NCBI GenBank assembly: GCA_001972305.1
Contig: BDDD01001498.1
Location: forward strand, 113,802-177,801
Source of the DNA: Cephalotus follicularis
Lineage: Eukaryota > Streptophyta > Magnoliopsida > Oxalidales > Cephalotaceae
Direction: 5' to 3'
Length of the DNA stretch: 64,000 bases
The notes beneath the pieces are model-generated. The model saw only the letters and a program-made list of their open reading frames with translations, did no database searches and was not told where the DNA came from. This document shows, one piece after another, positions 34,020 through 46,255 of the stretch; the first letter of the stretch is position 1, and each line of letters opens with the position of its first letter. The translations under genes were made by a program, and so were the position numbers.

Positions 34020-34571
34020 TGAATGTCCTATATGGAAACCTTCTGAAGATATATGGTTTGTGGAAAATCAAGTTACACTAACGGAAATTAAACAAGCATT
34101 CAAGAATAAAATTTAAACAAAATAAGTAAGGAGAGATAGAGTTAGAGAGATTGCAAACGGAGTTTATAGTGGTTAGGCTAACTCTTTCCTATGTCCACTT
34201 TTCCCAAGGACCTCCTTGAGATTCCACTAAAAACCTACTAGTACCCTGTCACGCCCCGTTATTCCATTACATTGAGACAAGCATATATGGTGATATCAGA
34301 AATAAATAATAATCCAGCATTAACATTTAAACAAATTCATAATACCATAGCGGAAGCATTCCAATTGCCGGATTATAAAATCATCCGCACGCAGCCCATA
34401 CTGCATGCTTATATAGTACCAACAATTAAACTTTTACATACGGAAAAGTAATCAACAACAACGGAGTGTGATCGTTCGTTACAAATACAATACATAGAGA
34501 ATAACAACCGTAACACAATAGAAACTCTCCTATAGGCTTCAGCAGTACCTCCCCGAATGCCTTCACTTAAT

Positions 34572-34615
34572 CTGAAATTGTAGGGGTTAGCCATTGTTCT
34601 CACTTGGCTAAGTAG
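34572..34615 (-). promoter_or_regulatory. Conserved acceptor-like box (LTR I)
   Basis: Reverse complement reads CTACTTAGCC...GGCTAACCCCTACAATTTCAG. Confidence 0.6.
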
Positions 34616-35544
34616 GAATAATGCATGATAAGGAATATATAGATGCAACATGTATGACATTTATTTTTAAATAAAACATATATGTAAGTGTTTCAATATA
34701 TATAAGCAATCATGCCAAGTGGCCATATACAATACAATTCAAGAACACCGCACAAGGGTACAATCAATCAATACAGTGGTTTGGGTGTCACATGTCGCTA
34801 ACTCCTAGCACCAACTGTGCACCACCTAACTATCACCCTACACTCCGAAGATGATAGATCAGGTCAATTATGCCGGCAATTAGTGGGTAGGTAACAATCA
34901 GGATCTACATTGCAGATAAGTGTGGTGGAAGCTCTAGCCAACTCCTGGCACATAGGACCACCCCGTAGCCAGTGATGTCTCCTATCACTCGACTAACGGC
35001 AATAACATGGGCAATCAATTCAATAGTAATATTACATAAGTTTATAATATGTAATATAGGATTGTTTTCTTTTGAAACATTTAACAATTCAGTAATCGTA
35101 CATCTCGTAGGAGGAAAACGATGTTCAGTAAAGTAACAGTACCTCTCATGGGAGGGAAATCAATAACTTATTTGATAATCAGTTTTCATTTTGAAACAAT
35201 AAGAAGAAAATCCATATTTGTGCTTATAGCACTAGTTGGTTCAGTCATCACTTTTAAGTGTAACAGTAGTATTTATGAACACTCAAACTAGTATATACTA
35301 ATTGTAGCAGTAGCATATACAGCAAAATAGTAAAGGACAGTCGTAACCCAAGGATTCAATAAGGTCATTAGCATACCATAGTCATTCTTGCACAACTCTC
35401 ACGAGAAGTGCATACGTTGTTTAATTTCTGAATTGTAATTATATAAGGCCAGGATTGACTGTTACAATCATCCCATATGGAGGCCAGGATAATTACATTC
35501 AATTTAAGGCCTAAACAGTACCTATATCAGAAATTTATCTCAGG

Positions 35545-35661
35545 ACAGTCGACTGTCCCCAAGAACAGTCGGCTGTTTTGATTTAGTAGTCGACTGTTTG
35601 CTCCTAACAGTCGACTGGTTTGATTGAGTAGTCGACTGTCATGAAGAACAGTCGACTGCTT
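35545..35661 (-). repeat. Palindrome array 2 (LTR I), most regular array
   Basis: Six copies of CAGTCGACTG or one-base variants. Start-to-start steps are 20, 21, 21, 21 and 20 bases. Confidence 0.93.
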
Positions 35662-36690
35662 TGCCCAGAAGTCACGAGGCAGTAACAGGGCATGCATGTT
35701 CAATGTCCAAGATACTAACTCAACAACACATGCAATCAAACAAGAAATTATCCACACATGATATGCACATTATATCTTCGAAAACATGTCAGTACCCCTA
35801 CCTCAATTGCTATCCCGGAATCAAATTGAGTTGATTCCTCTGTTTGAGTTCCAAGTTCTTCACCCAACTAAATCTTCCAAAATCCAGTAATTAATCTATA
35901 TGGTTGCATGTATACAGGTTTAGATATCAATACCAGTACGTTCATCTAGTTATCTAGTCATGATAACAACAAAATCGGAACCAGAAGCTTACAACCAATT
36001 TCTAAGTTCCATTTTCCATTTCCTAACTAAACCAAGTTCAATCTCCAATTCCAGTAATCATCTATCTTTGCATGTTACAGAAGATATATATATATATAGT
36101 GGGATCAGTATACATATACCTATAGACAACTATAACAACAACTATAATTCGAATTAGAGGCTTATCAACAACTCCTTAACTTTACATTCACATTTTTAAC
36201 CACTTTCATTACCATTTCTAAATTTTAACATTATGGACAGTAGACATGTAAGCCGTATGTACTACTGTTAGCCTACAACTTCAACCATAATCCCAAATTT
36301 GGAAGCTTACCAAATATCAAAGCTTTAACTCCTTCTTTGAGCTCCAATTATTCAACATGCAAGCTCCAAGATAATCTTTCTCTCCTTCAGTGTTTTCTAA
36401 CAACCAAACCCTCAGGCAGTCTCTATTTATAAGGGAAATGTATCCTCAATTCTCGTTTTCAATCATTAACTCTCCATTCAACACTTCCTCCTTATCTCTC
36501 TCAGATGTTCACTTCTCTCTCACTCTTTTCTTCTCCCAATTTCTGTCTTGCATGTTGCAGGTCTGAAGAGTACATGCAAGGCACTCCTCTTGCATGTGAT
36601 GGCAGCTGCTCACTTTGCATAACACCTATCCATCATGCACTGTCTCTGCTCTGTCTCACATGTATGCACAGACACCTGTCCTGTGCCATT

Positions 36691-36820
36691 ACAGTCGACT
36701 GTATTCACTTGGAAGTCGACTATCCACTCCTAGCATCAAACAATCGACTGTTCCCCTGTGACAGTCAGCTGTTCCTCCATAATCTAGGCAGTCGACTGTT
36801 ACCTTGTGGTAGTCGGCTGT
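36691..36820 (-). repeat. Palindrome array 1 (LTR I)
   Basis: About six copies of the CAGTCGACTG type, about 150-280 bases from the LTR start and upstream of the TATA box. Confidence 0.88.
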
Positions 36821-37451
36821 TGCTACCTGGTTTTGGGTTGCTTAAGTTTACTCCCTCAATTAAATTTACAACCACATTTCATATAACAATTGGACATTAA
36901 AGTTCAAGTAAGTGCATATTTCATTCATCAAGAGTACAATATACATGAATTGAAATTGCGGTTATTACATACCCTTTGATTTTGGGTTACGGGTGCAAAT
37001 CAAAGAAACACCTTACAAGCAAGGGTTCACTCCCCTTTGATAATACTGCTAAGGGTCACTTCCCTTGATTATCTCACTAAGGGTTCACTCCCCTTTTTAC
37101 ACTCAAAGATTGTAAGAAAGTTTTTGTGTTTACAAATGACCTCTCAAAGGTTTGATATGAAAATGATAAAGTGCTTGACACAAGCTTTGATATATTTGAA
37201 AGTGGAAGCTTTTCTCTTCTTGATGTTCTTCTCTTCTAAGATGATGAAAGTCTCTTTTTAAGTTGCTGAAGAACTATTTGTTCTTGATTCTAGGCCTCTT
37301 CTTATAGCTCTCTTTAGTTAATGGCCATTGTAAAAGTAATAGAGCCATTGGTGTTGTCTTGGAACTTGTTATTGTAAAGACGACTTTGAAAAACAACTTC
37401 ATTGAATGTATCCAACGCGCAAAGCGTCGATGGAGTAACACTAAGTGTAAC

Positions 37452-39106
37452 TGATGGAATCGGACAAAACCGAAACCAATGTCAAAATGGACAAAGGGTG
37501 TAAGGGTGTAGAAGAAAACTTAAACAAACAATCATGGCAGCGGAATAACACCCTATATAACACAACTAGTCCATAATGACACATCCACAGATCACATGGA
37601 TCACCACAGCATCTAATAAATTGAATTGGTGTCACCATTGGAAACAATGGTGACACACAAACATGGCAAGAAGAAGAGGGGGCCAAAGATTATACTAGTG
37701 GGTAAAGGCTCCTTCTTTCGTTGCCGCTACGAGCTTGAGTAGATTCCCTTTGATGTTCTCCAAGCCCCAGGAACAACAAGTAATCCAACCAGCAATTACC
37801 AAGTGTATGAACTCACACTCTCTCTCACTTAGCTTAGAAAAGGAGTATTGATTATGACCAATGATGTCAATAATCAATCCACCCTAGATAAGCCTTGCTT
37901 GGTGTATATCAAATGAAGGAACACACACTTGCAGAGAAGATTTCAAAGTCAATTGCCCAGCAAAAAATGTCTCAACTCACTTGCTCCCTTTTCTGCAGAA
38001 ATGCTTAATACTAGCCTCCTATTCTCTCTCCCAATCTCCCATTTACTTAGAATCATGGCCTTCACTCCCTGGGAGTCCGAAGCCATGATTCCCACGTTTC
38101 TAAAACGTGTAAGAACGGGAGGTGGATGCTGAAAATGAGGGAGAGATCGTGCCCACGAAGTGAGCTCGTGCACAGGTTGCACGTTCTTCTCAAAGACGTC
38201 GACGCCTTCCAAAGGACGTCGACGCCTATGCAACGTGGCATTAAAGCACATCGATGCTTTCTAAAAGACATCGATGTCTTTATCAGAGAAAAGCATCGAC
38301 GTCTTTCTAAAAGACATCGACGCCTTGTGGCCAGTGAAGCATAAAGAGTCTAACTTTTTCAGTGTTCTCATGTACCCTTCGAATATTGGTTAAGTAAGAT
38401 CAAACATATGTGTTTCCACAAAATGTAAAATCCACGCAACCGATATTTGACACCAAGACTTAATATGTCCAACATATTAAAGATCTAATCATAATAAGGC
38501 AGGGACCCTTTAAAATCTTGGTAATCAGAGAGGTGTTCATAAATTTCTGAAATACCCCTTGGGTCCGGTTTAGCCATTCTAAATGGTCCTCGACCAATTT
38601 AAATGCTATTGGACTAATATCTAATATTATCCAGATGGGAAAAATTAATCTAATTAATTTTCCCACACCTCAATAACCATGGATTTTCTAAGTCGTTGGT
38701 TCGCGTGTACTATAATCCCTTATCGTGCTTGGCCCCGATTGAGGTCTAGGGTAAGGATATGTGTCAACCCTAGATAGTACCTCAATGGATAAAATATCTG
38801 ATCATTACTAGGACCTTTGGTAAACTCTTCGGAAATATAATTTCCAGTCTCCCTCAACCTTGGCCAAGGATTTCATAAGTCCAAAGTATAATCAGAGCAT
38901 AATAGGGCCGATCACCTTCGCTCAGGTGTGACAATCCCTTATTGCGCACTCACTTATATTCGTATAGATTCGATCATACCCAAAGACCACCCGATTGCCA
39001 GACCTGCGTAAGGACTGGGTAAGGTGGAGATCAAAGCATAACCGTCTCCATACAATATAGAGTAGTCGCTCAGGTCTAAGAATCAGACAAGTCTTAAAGA
39101 TTTGAT
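37452..39106 (-). mobile_element. Insertion K in LTR J (unclassified, possibly a copia solo LTR)
   Basis: The direct repeat TGTAAC/GTAAC occurs at 37446-37451 and 39106-39111. Read on the minus strand the segment ends GATTCCATCA, an LTR-like CA end preceded by a T-rich stretch and CCGCTGCCATG, but its start (ATCAAATC) is not TG. It carries its own palindrome array (38193-38326). No coding frame is convincing. Confidence 0.6.
38193..38326 (-). repeat. Palindrome array in insertion K
   Basis: Copies of GACGTCGACGCC and GACATCGATGTC; steps 20, 32, 20, 25 and 21. Its flanks are unlike those of the other LTRs. Confidence 0.82.
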
Positions 39107-39227
39107 GTAACTTTTTCCTTTAGACTCAGTCGATTGTTGTTTTGAAGGTTTAAATTGCAAGTCTTAATGACTAATTAGAACTGAGAAGAAGTTGGAGGAA
39201 TAAAATGAAGGGTCAGAAATTGGGCAG

Positions 39228-39311
39228 GACAGTCGACTGTCACAGGGGAACAGTCGATTGTTATCCCATTAAAAGGGACAGTCGACTGGCCACTTAAGAC
39301 AGCCGACTGGA
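39228..39311 (+). repeat. Palindrome array 1 (LTR J)
   Basis: Four copies (CAGTCGACTG, CAGTCGATTG, CAGTCGACTG, CAGCCGACTG) upstream of the TATA-like site. A single isolated copy lies at 39126. Confidence 0.82.
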
Positions 39312-40165
39312 ATTAGCAGCAGAACAGGTGTCTGTGCATGCGTGAGACAGAGCAGGGGCGTGGCATGCAAGGGACAGGTGTCGTGAGCATGCCACCAGCT
39401 TCCATAACATGCAAGGAAAGCCCTTGCATGTGCTCTACAAGACATGCAGACCTGCAACCTACAAAACAAATGAGAAATGACAATGAAGGAAGTAAGGCAT
39501 GTGAGAGAGAGAATGGAGAAAATGTTGGAGTAATGGTAATCTGACGAATTCTAGGATTTCCTAACCCTATATCAGTTGTTAGAGTGGAGTTAGTAAGTTA
39601 CAAACACTGAGGATTGAGGAACTTGTTGGAGAATTTGGAGTTGCATGCTTGAAGTTGGAGACTCCAGGAGAGAGTGAACAAGAGACCTCAAAGCTTGAAT
39701 TCCTGGTAAGTCACCATCCGAACCGGTTATAATATTATAACTAGGAGGAAGTTAGTCAGATATACCTTCTGTTAACATGAACAAAGTGGATAAATTGGAA
39801 TTGAGATAGAATGGTTAAAGGGTCAAGATGGAATTGATAAACTTAATGATTAAGCTATTGTTGAAATTAGTATTGTAACCAGTTAATTAGTTGAACTTCT
39901 GATACTAATGCATGTCCTTAAACATGTAAATGTATAGACTGGATTTATTGGAATTGGAAGGTTGAACTAAAAGTTGGAACTCAAAGAGAGAAATCAAGCT
40001 CCATTGATTTCGGGATAGCGTTTTAAGGTAAGGGCTATGATATGATCTTGAAATATATATTATGCATGTCATGTTTTGATAGTTATACCGATGGCATGTT
40101 ACTGATTGAATGATTTGGATTAAGAGCCTGCATGCTCTCTTCTGTGGGATGAACTCCTAGACAAA

Positions 40166-40264
40166 AGCAGTCGATTGTTCATAAGGAACAGCCGACTACT
40201 CAACCTAGATAGTCGACTGCTAGAATGAACAGCCGACTGCCACAGGGAGGCAGCCGACTGTTCT
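40166..40264 (+). repeat. Palindrome array 2 (LTR J)
   Basis: Five copies of CAGTCGACTG type at steps near 20-22 bases, downstream of the donor-like site. Confidence 0.85.
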
Positions 40265-40929
40265 GGGCTGTTAGAAGAAATTGTCCAGTTTTACGGATGA
40301 TTAGTACTGGAATTTGATCCTACTGTTTAAGCTTGACAATTATGAATTCGTATGGGATTATTGGATTCATACTTCTAAGGATCAATTCCTCTTGTATAAT
40401 TGGCAATAGTGTATTATTATTGTTAATGCCGAATCGAACTTCAAAGTGTACTGTTTGATTCCTAGAGTATTTCGATTGTACCATTTTGGACCAAATTCCT
40501 GTAATTACACTAGCTTCCATAGAGGATGATTTCCAAAATCAGTCCCTGCTAAATGTAATCAAAACACAGGAGATTGAATGTCTTATATACCCTATGTGGT
40601 GGAACCCGGATTTCGAGACTGAATAACTATGAAATCGGTTTAGTTGTTCATACTACTACTGATGTGTTATACTATGTGGTTGTTAAGCGTTGTTGATTTG
40701 ATTTCTCCCAAAGTGAGACCTCTTACGTTGTTTTGTTTCTTCATTGAAACTCAATGTTATTGAATTGTTGCTTCTTTGAGGAAGAGTATCCTTGATGAAG
40801 TCATTATACGAAAGTGCATGTTTTCGATAGATTGAATGTTGTTGCTATACATTTTGAAAATGTATAAATCAAGTATTTTACTTCTATAAACTACTTGAAA
40901 TGACTTATTGAACTGATTGTCAGTTATAA

Positions 40930-41140
40930 TCATAGAGTGTAATTTAACTTGGTTACAATCATGGAGTGATGTAACGAGGTTACTAATCACAGAGTGTCAT
41001 GTAACCGGATGCTAAACATATGAGTGTACACGTCCCTACTCTGTCAAATTGTTAGTTACAATCATGGAGTGTGATGTACGAGGTTACTAATCACAGAGTG
41101 TTATGTAACCGGATGCTAATCATATGAGTGTACGCATCCC
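40930..41140 (+). repeat. Stem-loop tandem repeat (LTR J)
   Basis: Two units of about 100 bp with stems GGTTAC/GTAACC and GGATGC/GCATCC around loops such as 'taatcacagagtg'. They resemble the stem-loops of LTR A in layout and occupy the same place upstream of the box. Confidence 0.75.
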
Positions 41141-41306
41141 TAAAGATAGAATTGATTGGTCCTTTGCGACGTGATTGATTGAATGATTCATTTTAGCCGG
41201 TTGGCATGATTGCTCGTATATATATATTGGCATGTATATGTTTTTACTGTTCAGATTTAACTACCTTGCATGGATACATTTATATATTCGTTTTCATACA
41301 TGTTCC

Positions 41307-41351
41307 CTACTTAGCCGAGTAAGGACAAAGGCTAACCCCCTACAATTTCAG
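41307..41351 (+). promoter_or_regulatory. Conserved acceptor-like box (LTR J)
   Basis: CTACTTAGCC...GGCTAACCCCCTACAATTTCAG, followed by ATTAAGCGAAG as in F. Confidence 0.6.
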
Positions 41352-41664
41352 ATTAAGCGAAGTCTTGGAGATTGCTGCTGAAGCTGGGAGAGCTTCTAAT
41401 TGTCAACTTAAGGTTGTTATTTATGATGTATTGTATTTGTATCGAACGGATCACATCCCGTTGTTGTTGTTTACCTTATGTAAGGATAATTGTTATATTA
41501 TGCCTGCACGTAGTATGGGATGCGTGCGGATGACTTGTATTTATATTCCGGCTTATCGAATGCTTCCGCAAATTATTTATGAATTGTTGCTGGAATATTT
41601 TTATGCTTATTTCTGATATCACCATATATGCTTGTCTAACGTAATTGGAAAACGGGGTGTGACA

Positions 41665-42013
41665 CTAAGCTTCGACGCTTATGTTATCGTTATGTGTATG
41701 AATTTGAATTTCTCAATCAATCCGCTGACGCTTTGTTCTAAGCGTTGACACCTCGGAGAAACGCTGATGCTTTCTTTATGATCGTCGCCGCTTTGAGTTC
41801 CTTAATTGCTTCTACAAGTCTCTAGAATAAAGCTCAGATATGTGCTCTTTAAGCGTTGATACAAAACCATTGATGCTTTCCATGAGACCGACGGCGCTTT
41901 TAGCAGTTTTGTTCTATCTTTGCAACACTTCAACTGTTGACGGTTTTACTAAGACCTTCATCGGTTTGCCCTTAAGCGCTGCCGCTTACATACAAACCAT
42001 CGGCGCTTAGTTC
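41665..42013 (-). repeat. Palindrome array in 3' LTR of copia element H
   Basis: About ten decayed copies (TTCGACGCTT, GCTGACGCTT, GCGTTGACAC, GTCGCCGCTT). It begins left of the J insertion at 37418. The matching array in the other LTR (56180-56346) is shorter by about 200 bases. Confidence 0.8.
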
Positions 42014-42121
42014 TGTTTCTGCACTTTCTTCTTTTGTTTTATTTAATCATTTGTTCACATCAACAAACAAGTTAGCTGCTTTGTTATCATAAAAACTAGG
42101 ATTGTTAGACAAAACCCAACA

Positions 42122-42739
42122 ATCTCCCCCTTTTTGATGATTACAAAACATTTACAATAAAATCATCTACAATCAAGATAATTTTTATTGAAGAAATTTA
42201 TCACATATCAAAACATCTTCAAAAATGACAAACCCCCCCTTAGTTAAGCTCCCCCTTAACTTAATTTCTAATTCTTCCCATAAGATTAATTTTAAATTCA
42301 TAAAAATCTCAAACATAAATATCTTGAAAAGTATTTAAATGCAAATTATCCTATTTATAGCCCCCCCTTAACTTAAGCTAACAACTTCTTAACACAACAC
42401 AACTTTCTCCCCCTTTTGTTAGCATCAAAAAGAATATTTTTAACAATATTGATACCAAATCGAAAGTTCAAGTAATACCAATGGAGGGATTAAAAAATCA
42501 AGTGTAAACAAATTGAAGAAAACAAATTCTTACAAAACATTTACTTGAACATTTTGAATTTATCTTCAAGTACACTGCAAAACAAAAATTTAAGCTTTTG
42601 GTACCCAAGTGAACTTGAGTCCTTGCATGTTAGTTACAAAAGTTCTTTAGGAACCCAAATTTTTCTAGTTTTAACAAAGCCTAATTTCTTTTTAAGAAAG
42701 CATGACGAAGAAATATGTCCAAGTCTACCACAATGGTTA
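42122..42739 (-). other. 3' untranslated part of element H with multiple polypurine tracts
   Basis: On the minus strand AAAAAGGGGGAGAT lies against the LTR start. Further G-runs of the same kind are near 42406-42416, 42360-42370, 42250-42258 and 42231-42241. Multiple PPT copies are a known Sirevirus trait. The first 170 bases next to L hold a CCHC-like trace and IWVPK, the usual gag-pol junction; pol itself is missing. Confidence 0.8.
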
Positions 42740-43691
42740 TGATGGGGGAAAAATCTGTTTATATTAAGAAGGACACGTGTCCACTGCAGACATGACCAGT
42801 TGTCCAGAGGGGATTAGGAGCTTGACAGGAGGCCGTGCCGAGGAACGCTAACATAGTAGAAGACATCCTCCTCGGACCCAGAGCCGAGGACCACTATTTT
42901 TTGAAGAGCACATACTGAGACATCGAGGCCGAGGATCCTCCTCAGACTTCGGGTCAGAAGACCTCATCCAGGGTGTCGAGGCCGAGGACTTCCTCTGCCC
43001 AAACTACCTATCAGACTTGGAACAGGAGACACACCCTCCACTACACAGAAACTGAGGACCTCCTCCTCGGACATATTCAAAAAGGTTTCGTCCTTGGATT
43101 AATGAGGACCTGGCGTCTTAAGCAAACACCACTGAGGAGCGAAAGGGGATAGCAAGAGGCCTATGACCTCGGCAGCAGTATCATAATCGATTTCCTCTAC
43201 GGTCCTGCAACGGAGGACCTCTGCCCTGTCTATGGGATAAGGGAATTAACTCCACCTGATTTCTTGGGATTTGTACTTATCCAAATAAAGAGGGAGTGTC
43301 CTAGTGGACTACCAACAAGGAAACAGCGACATATCTGGTGGAGATCAAGGGGAATGACCGAGATCCTCGGTATTTCCCTAGGGGATAGCTATAACCTCCT
43401 ATTTTCACTCTCAAACCGTTACAAGACAACACTATAAATACAAGTTCAACAGACTGAACAAAGGTCAGCCATTTTTACATTGCAAAGAACCTTATTTCCT
43501 CTGCACTTTGTCTAACTTGAGCGTCGGAGTGTCCCCGGGAGAACAACCTCCTGGACTTTCCACCATTTTGTTACTTTGTGTAGGGATAAAAGATCAAAGT
43601 CTTCCTCCAGGCACCCTTTGCGAGCGTTTCTCTTAACAAATTAAAGTCCTCCACGTAGGATACTGTTGAGAGAAGGATTTCTGCATCAACA
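42740..43691 (+). repeat. 5' LTR of element L
   Basis: TGATGGGGGAAAAATC to TTCTGCATCAACA. TATA box ACTATAAATA at 43431-43440. Between about 42830 and 43160 it is dense in GCCGAGGAC and TCCTCCTCGG, which are inverted complements, so this LTR also has an inverted-motif cluster, though not GTCGAC. Confidence 0.95.
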
Positions 43692-43711
43692 GTTGGTGCC
43701 GTCTGTGGGAA
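43692..43711 (+). other. Primer binding site of element L
   Basis: TTGGTGCCGTCTGTGGGAA begins two bases after the LTR. It is not the initiator-Met site used by the other elements here. The donor tRNA is not assigned. Confidence 0.75.
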
Positions 43712-43736
43712 ACGCAGCAAAAAGTCATTACCAACA

Positions 43737-45650
43737 ATGCCTCAGAGGAAGAACAACCTGGTTGGAGCCACAGGTAGCCAACAGCAGGAGGTCACAGCTC
43801 CTCCCCCAGAAGCCGCCCAAGTGGTGGCCCAAGAACAGGCTCCCATCACAGGGGAGCAGCTTAATCAATTCCTCCAGGGATTGGAGCGCGTCACTGATCT
43901 GTTGGTCACAACTTTAGCCAACCAACAGCAAGCCTGGCCTGCTCAGCAAGTGGTCCGAGGAGTTTCTGGTCCCCAAGGACCAGAGGCGGAGGCACGGCAC
44001 CCACGAGGTGCTAGGCGAAACCGTCGAGGGGAGATGAACTTCCCCTTAGGCGGTCAGGGGACAACAATCCCCTGGGAAGGAGGCCTGAGATCAATGCATC
44101 TCAGAGAGCTGAGTCCTCGACCGCTAGGGATCACCCCAACGATCCCAGGAGAGTGCATCCTCAGCACCAGGCCATGGATGTGGATCCTCAGCAGGAGGCC
44201 AGGGGAGCAGAGGAGGCACAAGTGCGCTCCAACGCTCCGCGCAGAGCTGGCACGGCCCGAGGAAGCAGGGTCAATCCCCCAGCCTCAGTGGCAGGAAGGT
44301 CACATGTTTCTAGCAGAGTTAGGAACATAGAAGAGGTGGAGTAAGAAGTGGATAGAAGGCTCGCAGACTTGGAAAGGAGGTTCCGATGAGTGGAACAGCA
44401 CATCGGGCACCTATCTGAGGTCCGAAATATCAACGCCCACCCCTTCACGGCCGAGATCATGACCGAGCAAGTCCCTAACGGGTTCCGAAACCCAAGTCTT
44501 GATAAGTACGATGGGTCCACGTACCCCATCCAGCATGTGCGCACCTATATTCAGGCTATGTGGATACATCAGACCTCGGACGCCATGCTTTGCCGAGGAT
44601 TCCCAGTGACCTTGATTCGAGCTACCCAGTCATGGTATTTTACCTTGGCGAGGAATTCAGTGAAGAGCTTCGATCAGTTTACGGAACTGTTCATGACCAA
44701 GTTCCTCAACAGCACCACGCAGAGGAGAAACTCTACCCACCTCATCAACGTGGTGCAGGGTAAAGATGAGTCACTGAGAGATTACCTCACCAGGTTCAAC
44801 AAGGAATCACTCACGGTGAAAGACTTGGAGCCGTCCTTTGCTCTGGCAGCCTTGAACAATGGGTTGAGGAGCAACTCGTCGTTCACCTTCTCCCTACTGA
44901 AGAAACCGGCCAAGGACATGGCAGACCTGCTGAAAAAGGCAGAGAGGTATGTCAACGCCGAGGAAGAGATGGTAGCCAGGAAACAAAAGACACCCTGGTA
45001 TGGCCATCAGGAGGAGAGGAGGGAGCATTCACAAAATGCTCCCGAGAGAAGAGAGAAGAGGAAGGAGAGGTCAGACCTGTCCAAGGAAGACCTCAGGCAT
45101 AAACTCTCCAGACGTGAGGGCACATCCAGGGGTGGGGTACCAATACCATCTTACAACACCTTTGCCCACCTCCTTGATACACGAACCAGAATACTTGCCG
45201 TGGAGCAAGACAAAGTCCCTTTCCAGTGGCCTGAGAAGTTGAGGACCCCGGCAGAGAACAGGAACGTGGAAAAGTACTGCCGGTACCATCATGACCATGG
45301 GCACGATACAGAGGAGTGCAAGCAACTAAAAAATCAGATTGAGGACCTGATTAGAAAGGGACACCTGCGCAAGTATGTAGACAGGGATGCCCCTCAAGGA
45401 AGGAGAGAGCAGAGAAGAGAAGAGGCTCCTCGGCAGCAAGAGGAGCAACAACAACAGCAACCCAGAGGTGTTATCCACACCATCTCTGGGGGGGTCGCGT
45501 CTGGGGGAGACCACTCAAATGCCAGAAAGACCTATGGGAGACAGTCCCTTGCTGTGCAACAAGTCCCTCATAGCAAAAGGCTGAGAACCGGTGGAGATGA
45601 GGAGGTGATAACCTTCTCGGAGGTGGACTATGAGGGAGTACGTCTTCCTC
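43737..45650 (+). pseudogene. gag: gag of element L
   Basis: Begins MPQRKNNLVGATG at 43737. A frameshift near 44150 and stops at 44342 (TAA) and 44387 (TGA) follow, then a long open frame. It contains the gag domain (PSLDKYDGSTYPIQHVRTY, SWYFTLARNSVKSFDQFTE, RRNSTHLINVVQGKDESLRDYLTRF) and a CRYHHDHGHDTEECKQL zinc-knuckle variant near 45280-45330, then a Gln/Arg-rich run. Confidence 0.88.
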
Positions 45651-46255
45651 ATGATGATCCAGTGGTGGTAACTCTTCTGGTGGAGCTCTTTACCATGAAG
45701 AGGATCCTCATAGATAGTGGCAGCTCGGTCGATATCCTATACAAACATGCATTTGATCAGCTGAGGATACCGGCAGACCAACTAAAGCCCGTAAAAACCC
45801 CACTGGTTGGTTTCGCAGGTGAGACGATCCATCCTCTGGGATCTATCAACCTGTCCGTGGTTGCAGGCACGGCCCCACGTCAGACTCAGGTAGAGATGAC
45901 GTTCCTGGTGGTGAATACCCCAAGCCCTTACAATGCTATAGTGGGGCGACCAGGTCTGAACTTGTTGGAGGCCATAGTGTCTACGAGACACTTATTGATG
46001 AAGTTTCCCACAAGGTTTGGCGTGGGGGAGGTCAGAGGAGACCAAGAGGTGGCAAGGCGATGCTATAAAACTGCCATCTCGGACAAGGGGAAGGGCAAGG
46101 TCCTCCCCATAGCAAACGTGGAGCTAAGAGGAGACGTGGAACCAGAGCGTCCACAGCCTGTTGAGGATGTCCTCCAAGTGCCCATGGAAGAGGGCAACAC
46201 TGAGAGAGTATTCCAAGTTGGCTCACAACTTGGGGAGGCGGAGAGGGGGAATTAA
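45651..46255 (+). pseudogene. Protease of element L
   Basis: Same frame as gag. ILIDSGSSVDILYKHAF has the DSG triad near 45710. VNTPSPYNAIVGRPGLNLLEAIVSTRHLLMKFPT is the flap and C-terminal part typical of this lineage. The frame ends at a TAA at 46253, with a frameshift into pol. Confidence 0.88.

Larger units (their letters stand above)
34247..36969 (-). repeat. Solo LTR I (2723 bp)
   Basis: Minus-strand TGTAATAACCGC to GGGGCGTGACA, perfect TSD TACCC (34242-34246 and 36970-36974). On its own strand: array 1 (36820-36691), TATA box TATAAATA (36431-36424), donor-like GAG|GTAGGG (GT at 35801-35800), array 2 (35661-35545), stem-loops (35000-34795) and acceptor-like box (34615-34572). Its ends match F, but its palindromes are of the other version. 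Confidence 0.96.
37446..41664 (+). repeat. Solo LTR J (about 2.56 kb without K)
   Basis: TGTAAC to GGGGTGTGACA with perfect TSD CTAAG (37441-37445 and 41665-41669). Insertion K follows its first six bases. Then come array 1 (39228-39311), TATA-like CCTATATCAG (about 39566), donor-like AAG|GTAAGG (GT at 40028), array 2 (40166-40264), stem-loops (40930-41140) and acceptor-like box (41307-41351). Confidence 0.92.
34020..42121 (-). repeat. 3' LTR of element H, split by solo LTRs I and J
   Basis: Three pieces, 34020-34246, 36975-37445 and 41670-42121, align with 55512-56451. On the minus strand the LTR begins TGTTGGGTTTTG and ends CCATATAGGACATTCA. It keeps about 200 bases of palindrome array (41670-41930) that the other copy lacks. 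Confidence 0.92.
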
